Translations under genes and position numbers: made by a program
The notes under the pieces: generated by a model
Databases searched by the model: none
What the model was told of the DNA's origin: nothing
The model's input: the letters and a program-made list of their open reading frames with translations, nothing else
Source of the DNA: Streptomyces purpureus
GTDB lineage: Bacteria > Actinomycetota > Actinomycetes > Streptomycetales > Streptomycetaceae
DNA length: 64,000 bases
Direction of reading: 5' to 3'
Assembly: GCF_014648195.1 (NCBI RefSeq)
Contig: NZ_BMQQ01000002.1
Span: forward strand, 62,001 to 126,000
Part shown: one piece after another, positions 42,519 through 50,810 of the stretch
How the letters are laid out: each line of letters opens with the position of its first letter
Position numbering within the stretch: position 1 is the first letter of the stretch

Positions 42519-43973
42519 GTGGGGTTACGGAGCGAGGGCCTGGCGGGTCTTCTGCGGGAGTTGAAGGAACGGTCCGGGCGGAGTTACGGCGCGCTCGCCC
42601 AGCAGTTGCACGTGAGTACGTCGACATTGCACCGGTACTGCAACGGTGACGCGGTGCCGACGGAGTTCGCCCCGGTGGAGAAGCTCGCGCGGCTGTGCGG
42701 GGCGGACCGCGATGAGCTGCTGCGGCTGCACCGGGCCTGGATCGTGGCGGACGAGGACCGCCGCCGGGCCCGGTCGGCCCCGCCCGCCGCGCCCCAGGAG
42801 ACGCCCGGCGCCCGGCCGGAGACTCCTGAGGAGGCCCGGCCGAAGGCCCCGGCGGACGAGGCCGAGCCGGCCTCGCGGGCCGCCGTACCGGAGCCCGCCG
42901 GGCAGGACGCCGTAACCGAGCCCGCCGCGGCCGCCGACCCGGAGCCCGTACCCGAGCCCCTGCCGGAACCGGAAGCCGAAGCACCGGCCACCTCGGACCC
43001 GGCCGCCCAGCCCCGGCCGGAGGCCCCGGAGGGCGCCCGGCGCCGCCGTCTGGGACCGCTGGCCGCCGCGGCGGGGTTGGTCCTTCTCGCGGCGTCCGGA
43101 GCCGCCGTCGCCCTGACCGGCGACCCCAGCCGGGCAGCCGCCCCTGTCCCGTCCCGTTCGACCGGGAGTTCCGCCGCGCCTTTCCCCGGAACGGGCACCG
43201 CCGGCGGAGGGGACGCCGGCGACGCGCGAGCCACCCCGTCCTCGTCGCCGCCCGCCTCCCCGTCGGCCGGGAACGGCGGCGGCCCGGCGACGCGTCCCAT
43301 ACCCGGCGACGGCACCCAGGCCGCGCCTGACGAGCCGGAGCGGCCGCCCACCGTCCCGTTCACGGCGGACGTGGACCCGTACGTCTGGAAGGACCCCTGC
43401 AGCCAGACGTACGTGCTCGACCGGCAGCCGGACCAGGTGCCCCCGCCGCCCTCCCCGCAGGGCGCCCGTGGCTGGGTCACCCCCCTTAAGGGCGTGCCGG
43501 GCGATGAGGTGGTGATCGACGTGTCGCTCCAGGGGACCGGCGAGGAGACCGTCCTCCTCAAGGCCCTGCATGTACACACGGTCGGCACGTCCGAGCCACT
43601 GGCGGGCAACGCCTATGTGATGGGCGTCGGTTGCGGCGGCGAGGCGCGTCTTCAGAGCCTGGACATCAACTTGGACGCGGCCCAGCCCCGGCCCGTGCCG
43701 GTGGCCGGGTACAGGGGCGATCGGTTCGTGCCCGCATCGGACTTCCCGTACAAGGTGTCCGCGGACGACCCGCAGGTGGTGCGGATCACCGCGCACACCA
43801 GGGCCCGCAGCGTGCGCTGGTACCTGGAGCTGGAGTGGAGCAGCGGTGGGCGCAGCGGCACGCTCCGCCTGGACGACAAGGGTCGGCCATTCACCACCAC
43901 CGCCACCACCGGCCTGCCGAAGTACCAGTTCCCACTGGGGGCGAACGCCTGGGAGCCGTACCAGGCCGGATGA
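42519..43973 (+). CDS. helix-turn-helix protein with one transmembrane helix and an extracytoplasmic domain
   Basis: 484 residues from GTG 42519, with GGAAGGGA upstream. Residues 1-75 are an XRE-type HTH (LAGLLRELKERSGRSYGALAQQLHVSTSTLHRYCNGDAVP). A Pro/Glu-rich linker is followed by a membrane helix (GPLAAAAGLVLLAASGAAVAL, about 168-190), a second low-complexity linker, and a C-terminal domain (about 275-484; YVWKDPCSQTYVLDRQP, MGVGCGGEARLQSLDINLD). Such proteins are thought to pass an external signal to the DNA-binding end. The Hsp90-like gene follows after 51 bases. Confidence 0.83.
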   Translation: MGLRSEGLAGLLRELKERSGRSYGALAQQLHVSTSTLHRYCNGDAVPTEFAPVEKLARLCGADRDELLRLHRAWIVADEDRRRARSAPPAAPQETPGARPETPEEARPKAPADEAEPASRAAVPEPAGQDAVTEPAAAADPEPVPEPLPEPEAEAPATSDPAAQPRPEAPEGARRRRLGPLAAAAGLVLLAASGAAVALTGDPSRAAAPVPSRSTGSSAAPFPGTGTAGGGDAGDARATPSSSPPASPSAGNGGGPATRPIPGDGTQAAPDEPERPPTVPFTADVDPYVWKDPCSQTYVLDRQPDQVPPPPSPQGARGWVTPLKGVPGDEVVIDVSLQGTGEETVLLKALHVHTVGTSEPLAGNAYVMGVGCGGEARLQSLDINLDAAQPRPVPVAGYRGDRFVPASDFPYKVSADDPQVVRITAHTRARSVRWYLELEWSSGGRSGTLRLDDKGRPFTTTATTGLPKYQFPLGANAWEPYQAG

Positions 43974-44024
43974 CGGCCCGAGCCTTCTACTCTGGTGGAC
44001 CGACGGAGGCGGAGGTAGCGGCGC

Positions 44025-47000
44025 ATGCAACACCCCAGCACCCACAATGTCGTGGAAGCCGGCCAGGTGACGGGCCCGGTCGTGCAGGCCAACCAGATCG
44101 GCCAAGTGGTCGGTCAAATGATTGTCCATCAGGGGCAGCCGGGGCCCGCGCCGACGGCGACGGAGGACGCGTGGGTGACCCGGGTGCGCGACTCGTCGGT
44201 GTGGGAGCACGTGCCGGGCAGCCGGTCCGGCGACGCCGCCAGGGAACAGGTCGCGGCCGTCGCGGCGGCGCTCGCGGCGCTGCGCGACGAGGCGGGGCAG
44301 GAGCTGGCGGACGACCCCTGGCAGGACCCCGGGTGCGCGCTGCGGTTCCTGGAGCGGATCGAGTGGGTGCTCGGCGAGCCGGGCCAGGGCCCGGCGCTCG
44401 ACCTCTATCCCGCCGAGGCCGCTGCGTTCGTCCTGACCCCGCTGCTCGCCCGGGTGCACGACCTGCGGGCGGCGGTGGAGCAGCTGGCGGTGGCGCCTTG
44501 GCGGCTCGGCCCGTGGGACGAGTCCGCCGGACGCCCCGTGGAGCGCGGCGCGTTCGACGCCTTCACGGACGGCCACAGCCTGCTGGTGCAGCGCGCGCTG
44601 CTGCGGCCCGCGGCGCAGGCCCCGATCGGCTGGTGGCTGTTCCACCGCTGGCTGGTGCAGCGTGAGGCGTACGGCGGTACGGACGCGGTGGCCGGGCTGC
44701 TCGACGCGGTCGGCGCCCCGGCCGAGGCGCTCGGGGACGCCCTGAGCCCGCTGCGGGTGAGCAGACTGCTGCACGGCCTGCGGCGCGGTCCGGACGTCTG
44801 CAACCCGGAGTATCTGGAGGCCCTGCCCGCCGACGACCGGCTGCGCGGCCCGGGCCACCAGCGGATCCGCGACCGCCGCCTGGCGCTGCTGACGGCGCTG
44901 GCCTTGGCGGCGACGGCCGAGATGGCGGCGCTGCCCGACATCGTCGTCGAGCATCTGGGCATCCCGCACCCGGTCGACCTGCCCGCGCTGCGCCGGACCC
45001 TGGAGGAGTCGTCCTGGGGCGGCTCCCACGACCTGCCGGTGCTGCGGGCCGACTGCGCGCACGAGGCGGTGGTGGAGGGGCTGCGGGTGTGCTGTGCGCG
45101 CATGGACGAGCTGCTGCACGGTGTGCACCGGACGGTACGGGACCGGATCACCGTCCCCATGCCCGCGCTGCCGGGCCGCCTGTCGGCGGACGGTGTGGTC
45201 CCGGCCGGCGGGGCGTTCACGGGCTGGGCGAGCTTCCGGCTGGACGAGCGGCGGGTCCGGGGTCTGCTGATGGGCATCCAGCTCTACAAGGACCGCGACC
45301 TGGCGGTGCGCGAGCTGTACCAGAACGCCCTGGACGCCTGCCGCTACCGTCGCGCCCGCACCGCGTACCTGGACCGTACGCATGCGGCGGCCTCGTACAC
45401 GTACGAGGGTGAGATCCGGTTCGAGCAGGACGTCGACGACGACGGCCGGGAGTATCTCGAATGCCGGGACAACGGTATCGGGATGGGAGAGGCGGAGCTG
45501 CGGGGCGTCTTCTCCAACGCGGGAGCGCGCTTCGCCGAGCAGCCCGACTTCAAGGAGGAACGAGCCGCCTGGGCCCGGCTGGACCCGCCGGTGCCGTTCT
45601 TCCCCAACAGCCGCTTCGGCATCGGGGTGCTCAGCTACTTCATGTTGGCCGACGAGATCCGGGTGACGACCTGCCGCATGGGCCCCTCGGGCGAGCCGGG
45701 CCCCGTACTCCAGGTGTCGATCTTCGGCCCGGGCCATCTCTTCCGGATCGTGCGGGTCGCGGACCGCGGGGCGGAGCCCGGGACGACGGTCCGGCTCTAC
45801 CTGCGGGAGGCGGGCGAGGACGGGGAGGAGCGGGCGGGGTGGTCGTCGCCGGATGTGCTGGCGCGGGTGCTGGGGATCGCTGAGTTCCCGACGGTGGCGG
45901 CGCACGGGGAGCGTACGGAGACCTGGGAGCCGGGGGTGCTGCACCCCCGGGACGCTCCCTCGGGGGAGCAGTTCGGGCTCGACGCGCACGGCGATCTGCT
46001 GCCGTGGACCGGCGCGCCCGACGGCGCCCAGGTGATCTGGTGCGACCATGGCGGCGCGCTGCTGGTGGACGGCCTGGTGGTGCATCCGGCGGTGCGGGGC
46101 GATGTGCTCTCGACCCAGCCGGCGGGTCTGGTCGGTGCGGTCGTGAACCTGTCGGGCCCGTACGCACCGGAGCGGCTGTCGGCGGACCGGGCTGAGGTCC
46201 TGGACGATCTGCGGGGGGTGGTGCGGGGGCTGCTGACGGGGGCGGTCGGGGAACTGGTGGAGGACAAGAAGTCGCTGCTCACCTTCGATTGGCTGTGCGG
46301 GGTGTCCGCCTTCAGCATGCCGGCGGCGGATCTTGTCGCCGAGGCGTGTATCGAGACCGGCCGTGGCCTGCGCAACGGCAGCAACATCCTGGACAGCGCG
46401 CGGACGGGGTGCTTGCCGTCCGACATCTCGTTCGTACCGAACGTCCTGCGCTTCTACAACCACTCCACGCCCGCGACAGACGCCCACTACATGTTCGTGC
46501 CGGATCACATCCGGCTGTGGCGGATGCTGGCCCATGGCTCGGACCGGATGCTGGGTGAGTTGATCAACCTGTGCCCGGAGCTGGCCGAGGTGGGCCCGGT
46601 CCTGCCGGCCCTGCCGTCCGACCATGCCCTGCTGACGCTCCGGCTCCACTCGCCCACCCCCAAGGAAGACGAGGTGACGCTGCTGGTGAACGCCGCGGCG
46701 GCGCAGGCGAGATCACCCCGCGCGGTGGCGTCACGCGCGGCCCGGCTGGGGCTGCACACCATTCCCCCCGACCTCTTTCCCGACATGGTGGTCCATCCCG
46801 TGGGCGTGGCGGAGACCACCACGGCCGTACGGGCCACGGTGGCCGCCCGGAGCGAGCCCGTCACCGTGGCTTGGCTCCTCCGGGTGGCCGAGGCTGCAGG
46901 GATGCCGGTCGAGGAGGCGGCGGATCATTGGGGTCCTGACCGGGTGCCCGAGGCGGTACGGCGGGCCGCGGTGGCTGCCCAGGGCGACCACGTGCTCAGG

Positions 47001-47963
47001 ACCGTGCTGAGCGAGGAGGGCGCGGAGTGGTTCGAGACGGGAGCCGAATTACACCCCGGGCACCTGGCCGCCGCCGCCCGAGCCGCGGGTGTCGACGTGC
47101 TCGACCTGTGCTGGCGGCTGACCGCATGCGGTCTGACGGCGGACGGACGCGGCCTGACCTCGCCACTCGCGGTTCTGGCCAAGTTGCTGAGCGAAGACCT
47201 GACCGGGGAAGGTCCCTGGCTTTCGCGCGCCGAGCCTGTGCCGCCCTTGCATGTGCTGCTGGCTGCGGACCGGCTCAAGATCACGCCGGGCGAGGCCCGC
47301 GGCTGGTACGCGCGGCTCGGCTTCACCCCGCCCTCGCCCTTCCCTGAGGTGATCATGCCGAACGACAGCCGCCTGCTGGAGGACTACTCCGAGGACGACG
47401 GCTTCTACCACCCTCCGCTCCGGCCGGGCGCCCCTATCCCCTTCACCCAGCTGCTGGCCAACGTGGCCCACGTGGGTCTGGGGCTTGAGGGGCTGACGCG
47501 GCGGCTTCGGGACTTCGGTGTAGACGTTGAGCCCATGGGGGGCCGCTTCACTGCGCTCGACGAGGAGCTGTTCACGGAGCACGGCCCGCTGCCCTGGTAC
47601 GGGGTGCGCTCCAACGAGGTCATACCGTTCGCCCATGTGATGGCTGCCGCCCGGACCCTGCTCGTCCCTCCTCGGGACATCGCGGTCCGGCTCGTCACCC
47701 ACGGCCTCTCGGTCTCATGCCTGGATCTCCCGGAGGGGCTCACGCACGCGACCGCGCTCATGCTGCTTGAGGCGGACGACGACGCGCTGCTCGATTGCGC
47801 CGACACGGTCGACCTCGACGACCTGCTCGAGCGGGCCCGCCGCATGCACGAGCCCCTCACCCGCGTCCGCGACTGGCTCCTCCAGCTCGGCATCGACGTC
47901 GTCGACCCCGTCGAAGCCGTCCGCGCCGCCATTCCCCTCATCCCCCTCCGTGACCAGCCATGA
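44025..47963 (+). CDS. Hsp90-like (GHKL) ATPase with N-terminal amyloid/RHIM-like motif and C-terminal helical repeats
   Basis: 1312 residues; GGAGGCGGAGG precedes the ATG. Residues 7-36 (NVVEAGQVTGPVVQANQIGQ, then VVGQMIVH) match the bacterial amyloid-type signalling motif. A middle region of 380 residues is helical. The GHKL fold has the N box RELYQNALDAC (about 428-438), the G1 box DNGIGM (482-487) and SRFGIGVLSYFMLADEI (about 529-545), as in Hsp90/HtpG without its C-terminal dimer domain. The last 400 residues hold several winged-helix-like repeats (VAWLLRVAEAAGMPVEEAADHWG, FAHVMAAARTLLVPPRDIAVRLV). Known in Streptomyces as part of predicted conflict or signalling systems. Confidence 0.85.
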   Translation: MQHPSTHNVVEAGQVTGPVVQANQIGQVVGQMIVHQGQPGPAPTATEDAWVTRVRDSSVWEHVPGSRSGDAAREQVAAVAAALAALRDEAGQELADDPWQDPGCALRFLERIEWVLGEPGQGPALDLYPAEAAAFVLTPLLARVHDLRAAVEQLAVAPWRLGPWDESAGRPVERGAFDAFTDGHSLLVQRALLRPAAQAPIGWWLFHRWLVQREAYGGTDAVAGLLDAVGAPAEALGDALSPLRVSRLLHGLRRGPDVCNPEYLEALPADDRLRGPGHQRIRDRRLALLTALALAATAEMAALPDIVVEHLGIPHPVDLPALRRTLEESSWGGSHDLPVLRADCAHEAVVEGLRVCCARMDELLHGVHRTVRDRITVPMPALPGRLSADGVVPAGGAFTGWASFRLDERRVRGLLMGIQLYKDRDLAVRELYQNALDACRYRRARTAYLDRTHAAASYTYEGEIRFEQDVDDDGREYLECRDNGIGMGEAELRGVFSNAGARFAEQPDFKEERAAWARLDPPVPFFPNSRFGIGVLSYFMLADEIRVTTCRMGPSGEPGPVLQVSIFGPGHLFRIVRVADRGAEPGTTVRLYLREAGEDGEERAGWSSPDVLARVLGIAEFPTVAAHGERTETWEPGVLHPRDAPSGEQFGLDAHGDLLPWTGAPDGAQVIWCDHGGALLVDGLVVHPAVRGDVLSTQPAGLVGAVVNLSGPYAPERLSADRAEVLDDLRGVVRGLLTGAVGELVEDKKSLLTFDWLCGVSAFSMPAADLVAEACIETGRGLRNGSNILDSARTGCLPSDISFVPNVLRFYNHSTPATDAHYMFVPDHIRLWRMLAHGSDRMLGELINLCPELAEVGPVLPALPSDHALLTLRLHSPTPKEDEVTLLVNAAAAQARSPRAVASRAARLGLHTIPPDLFPDMVVHPVGVAETTTAVRATVAARSEPVTVAWLLRVAEAAGMPVEEAADHWGPDRVPEAVRRAAVAAQGDHVLRTVLSEEGAEWFETGAELHPGHLAAAARAAGVDVLDLCWRLTACGLTADGRGLTSPLAVLAKLLSEDLTGEGPWLSRAEPVPPLHVLLAADRLKITPGEARGWYARLGFTPPSPFPEVIMPNDSRLLEDYSEDDGFYHPPLRPGAPIPFTQLLANVAHVGLGLEGLTRRLRDFGVDVEPMGGRFTALDEELFTEHGPLPWYGVRSNEVIPFAHVMAAARTLLVPPRDIAVRLVTHGLSVSCLDLPEGLTHATALMLLEADDDALLDCADTVDLDDLLERARRMHEPLTRVRDWLLQLGIDVVDPVEAVRAAIPLIPLRDQP

Positions 47964-47992
47964 GACAGCCATGACCAGTCATGAGACGGCCT
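47951..47992 (+). repeat. 21-bp tandem duplication at the end of the Hsp90-like gene
   Basis: TGACCAGCCATGAGACAGCCA (47951-47971) is followed directly by TGACCAGTCATGAGACGGCCT; 18 of 21 positions match. The stop codon (47961-47963) lies in the first copy and 3' UTR in the second. It looks like an old slippage event that may have moved the stop. Confidence 0.75.
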
Positions 47993-48029
47993 TGGCCAGG
48001 ACCGCACCCTCCGTGATTCCCTGGCAGGC

Positions 48030-48593
48030 ATGAGCATCACTCTCACCACCTGGTCCCTCCAGCAGACCTCCCCCGACGACCTGCGCCCCGCCGCCGCCCC
48101 CGACGGCGACGTACGGATCGTCCGGGCCGAGGTGCCGTCCGCCGAGTTCAGCCGGTTCCTCTACACCGCCGTCGGCGGGGACATCCGCTGGACCGACCGG
48201 CTCGGGCTGAGCTACGCGGAGTGGCAGAAGATCGTGGAGCGGCCCGGGGCCGAGATCTGGGTGGCGTACGACCGGGGGACGCCGGCCGGATACGTCGAGC
48301 TGGACCCGCAGGACGACGGGGTCGTCGAGATCGTCTACTTCGGGCTGATCCCGGCCTTCCGGGGGCGCCGCATCGGCGGGCATCTCCTCTCGTACGGGGT
48401 GCAGCGGGCCTGGGACCTGGCCGAGCGGTGGCCGGATCGCGCCCTCACCACCCGCGTCTGGCTGCACACCTGCTCGCTCGACGGGCCGCACGCCATGGAC
48501 AACTACCTCCGCCGAGGCTTCCGGCTCTTCGGCACCAAGGTGGAGGAGGCGGAGGAGACCGAGGCGCCCGGTCCCTGGCCCGGCGCCTTCTGA
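48030..48593 (+). CDS. GNAT family N-acetyltransferase
   Basis: 187 residues; no strong Shine-Dalgarno. The GNAT fold is clear from FSRFLYTAVGGDIRWTDRLGLSYAEWQ, IWVAYDRGTPAGYVEL, VEIVYFGLIPAFRGRRIGGHLLSYGVQRAW (acetyl-CoA motif RGRRIGG) and HTCSLDGPHAMDNYLRRGFRLF. The acceptor is unknown. It lies 66 bases after the Hsp90-like gene on the same strand but is probably separate from the sulfur operon that starts about 100 bases later. Confidence 0.87.
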   Translation: MSITLTTWSLQQTSPDDLRPAAAPDGDVRIVRAEVPSAEFSRFLYTAVGGDIRWTDRLGLSYAEWQKIVERPGAEIWVAYDRGTPAGYVELDPQDDGVVEIVYFGLIPAFRGRRIGGHLLSYGVQRAWDLAERWPDRALTTRVWLHTCSLDGPHAMDNYLRRGFRLFGTKVEEAEETEAPGPWPGAF

Positions 48594-48659
48594 GCCGCCC
48601 CGCCCACCACCCCTTCCGCTCCCACCGCACGTGACCCACGGCACACTGTCCCACCATTC

Positions 48660-48688
48660 GAGACAGTGATGTCCACATTATGGATAAT
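48660..48688 (+). promoter_or_regulatory. promoter of the sulfur-assimilation operon
   Basis: GAGACA (48660-48665, -35) and GATAAT (48683-48688, -10) with 17-base spacing. An inverted repeat CACTGTC-N11-GACAGTG (48644-48650 and 48662-48668) overlaps the -35, and another covers the -10. Such AT-rich boxes are rare in this DNA. Confidence 0.6.
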
Positions 48689-48689
48689 G
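48676..48689 (+). promoter_or_regulatory. operator-like palindrome CATTAT-GG-ATAATG over the -10 box
   Basis: A perfect 6-bp inverted repeat around GG, extended by TCCA to the left and, one base out of register, TGGA to the right. It would occlude the -10. A cysteine- or sulfur-responsive repressor is a reasonable binder; its identity is unknown. Confidence 0.5.
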
Positions 48690-48726
48690 CTGGACTGGGT
48701 CCAAAGTCCCGTGACACGCTTCCGTC

Positions 48727-48810
48727 ATGTCTGGAACTGGAATTGCCTTGGTGAGTCGGCGGCACGTCGACCTCGGCCGCATGTCCAGCGCCATCTGTCC
48801 GGCGAGCTGA
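48727..48810 (+). CDS. 27-residue leader peptide upstream of sulfite reductase
   Basis: ATG 48727 opens a 27-codon ORF that carries the SRRHVDLGRMSSAIC motif known from actinobacterial putative leader peptides preceding sulfur genes. There is one Cys codon near the end (codon 24), then PAS and stop. Attenuation linked to Cys-tRNA charging has been proposed for such peptides. No Shine-Dalgarno is obvious. It ends 126 bases before the sulfite reductase ATG, leaving room for an antiterminator/terminator pair that I could not fold by eye. Confidence 0.8.
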   Translation: MSGTGIALVSRRHVDLGRMSSAICPAS

Positions 48811-48936
48811 CGGAACCAGCACCGCCGACATCACCCCTTGCCCGACCCCTTCTGCGCACCGCTGCGCCATCCCTTGCTCTGAGCGCGAGTGTGCAGGTCA
48901 GAGCCGCCCTCCTGCAGTCCCGAAGGACACGACGCC

Positions 48937-50634
48937 ATGGCCGCCACCCCGGAATCCCCCGCTCCCGCCACGACCCGCCGCAAGGCCGGCCGCCACCGCG
49001 GCGAGGGCCAGTGGGCCGTGGGGCACTTCACCCCGCTGAACGGCAATGAGCAGTTCAAGAAGGACGACGACGGTCTCAATGTGCGGACACGCATTGAGAC
49101 GATCTACTCAAAGCGTGGATTCGACTCGATCGACCCCAACGACCTGCGTGGCCGCATGCGCTGGTGGGGGCTGTACACCCAGCGCCGCGAGGGTCTCGAC
49201 GGCACCAAGACCGGTGTGCTGGAGCCGGAGGAGCTGGACGCCGAGTACTTCATGCTCCGCGTCCGGATCGACGGCGGCCGGCTGACCACCGAACAGCTCC
49301 GGGTCGTCGGTGAGATCTCCGAGGAGTTCGCGCGCGGCACCGCCGACATCACCGACCGGCAGAACGTGCAGTACCACTGGATCCGGATCGAGGACGTGCC
49401 CGAGATCTGGAACCGCCTGGAGTCGGTGGGCCTGTCCACCACCGAGGCGTGCGGTGACACCCCGCGTGTCATCCTCGGCTCCCCGGTCGCCGGGATCGCC
49501 GAGGACGAGATCATCGACGGCACCCCCGCCATCGACGAGATCTACCGCCGCATCGTGGGAAACAAGGACTTCTCCAACCTGCCCCGCAAGTTCAAGTCCG
49601 CGATCTCCGGCTCGCCGCTGCTCGACGTGGCGCACGAGATCAACGACATCGCCTTCGTCGGTGTGAACCACCCCGAGCACGGCCCCGGCTTCGACCTCTG
49701 GGTCGGCGGCGGTCTGTCCACCAACCCCAAGCTGGGGGTGCGGCTGGGCACCTGGGTCTCGCTGGACGAGGTCCCGGACGTGTACGAGGGCGTCATCTCG
49801 ATCTTCCGCGACTACGGCTACCGCCGGCTGCGCACCCGCGCCCGGCTGAAGTTCCTCGTCGCCGACTGGGGCGCGGAGAAGTTCCGCCAGGTCCTGGAGG
49901 ACGAGTACCTGGGGCGCAAGCTGACCGACGGCCCGGCCCCCGAGCAGCCGGCCGGCCAGTGGCGTGACCACGTCGGCGTCCACAAGCAGAAGGACGGCCG
50001 GTTCTACGTCGGCTTCGCGCCGCGTGTCGGCCGGGTCGACGGCGCCACCCTGACGAAGATCGCGGAGATCGCCGAGGCGCACGGCTCGGGCCGGCTGCGT
50101 ACCACCGCCGAGCAGAAGATGCTGGTCCTCGACATCGAGGAGGCGCAGGTCGAGTCGATCGTCGCCGCCCTGGAGGCGCTGGACCTGCGCGTCACCCCCT
50201 CGCCGTTCCGGCGCGGCACGATGGCCTGCACCGGTATCGAGTTCTGCAAGCTCGCGATCGTCGAGACCAAGGCGCGCGGCGCCTCGCTCATCGACGAGCT
50301 GGAGCGGCGGATCCCGGAGTTCGACGAGCCGATCACCATCAACATCAACGGCTGCCCCAACGCCTGCGCCCGTATCCAGGTGGCGGACATCGGTCTCAAG
50401 GGCCAGCTGGTCCTGGACGACGACGGCAACCGCGTCGAGGGCTACCAGGTCCACCTGGGCGGCGCGCTCGGCCTGGAGGCGGGCTTCGGCCGTAAGGTCC
50501 GGGGCCTCAAGGTGACCTCCGCCGAGCTGCCCGACTACGTCGAGCGGGTCCTCAAGCGCTTCCAGGCGGAGCGTGAGGACGGCGAGCGCTTCGCCACCTG
50601 GGCGGCGCGCGCGACGGAAGAAGCACTGTCATGA
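48937..50634 (+). CDS. sirA: sulfite reductase (ferredoxin-type), siroheme/4Fe-4S
   Basis: 565 residues from ATG 48937 (AAGGAC upstream). It reduces sulfite to sulfide with six electrons. Two ferredoxin-like/siroheme repeats are visible: TDRQNVQYHWIRIEDVPEIW in the first and GRLRTTAEQKMLVLDIEEAQ in the second. The cluster Cys are in MACTGIEFC and NGCPNAC, and CGDTPRVILGSPVAG is the siroheme-facing segment. The stop overlaps the next ATG. It is the first structural gene of the operon and gene order matches the Streptomyces cys cluster. Confidence 0.94.
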   Translation: MAATPESPAPATTRRKAGRHRGEGQWAVGHFTPLNGNEQFKKDDDGLNVRTRIETIYSKRGFDSIDPNDLRGRMRWWGLYTQRREGLDGTKTGVLEPEELDAEYFMLRVRIDGGRLTTEQLRVVGEISEEFARGTADITDRQNVQYHWIRIEDVPEIWNRLESVGLSTTEACGDTPRVILGSPVAGIAEDEIIDGTPAIDEIYRRIVGNKDFSNLPRKFKSAISGSPLLDVAHEINDIAFVGVNHPEHGPGFDLWVGGGLSTNPKLGVRLGTWVSLDEVPDVYEGVISIFRDYGYRRLRTRARLKFLVADWGAEKFRQVLEDEYLGRKLTDGPAPEQPAGQWRDHVGVHKQKDGRFYVGFAPRVGRVDGATLTKIAEIAEAHGSGRLRTTAEQKMLVLDIEEAQVESIVAALEALDLRVTPSPFRRGTMACTGIEFCKLAIVETKARGASLIDELERRIPEFDEPITININGCPNACARIQVADIGLKGQLVLDDDGNRVEGYQVHLGGALGLEAGFGRKVRGLKVTSAELPDYVERVLKRFQAEREDGERFATWAARATEEALS

Positions 50635-50810
50635 GCGAGCGTGCGGCCCCCTTCTACTGCCCGTACTGCGGTGACGAGGACCTGCGGCCGGGCGAGCAGG
50701 GACACGGCGCCTGGGAATGCAGGGCGTGCAGTCGAGCCTTCCAGCTGAAGTTCCTGGGGCTCCTCGCCCCGGGCACTTCGAGCAACTCCCATGGAGGGGA
50801 AGAGATATGA
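50631..50810 (+). CDS. small zinc-ribbon-like protein in the cys operon
   Basis: 59 residues, coupled on both sides by ATGA overlaps (sirA stop at 50632-50634, cysH ATG at 50807). Four Cys form CPYC and CRAC (about residues 10-34), a zinc-ribbon pair, followed by AFQLKFLGLLAPG. A gene like this sits here in other Streptomyces, so it is likely real although short. It could be a metal-bound partner of the reductase or a regulator; function unknown. Confidence 0.85.
   Translation: MSERAAPFYCPYCGDEDLRPGEQGHGAWECRACSRAFQLKFLGLLAPGTSSNSHGGEEI

Noticed and set aside
42525..46649. 1374-residue minus-strand open frame
   Set aside because: Antisense to the HTH and Hsp90-like genes, whose motifs are convincing.
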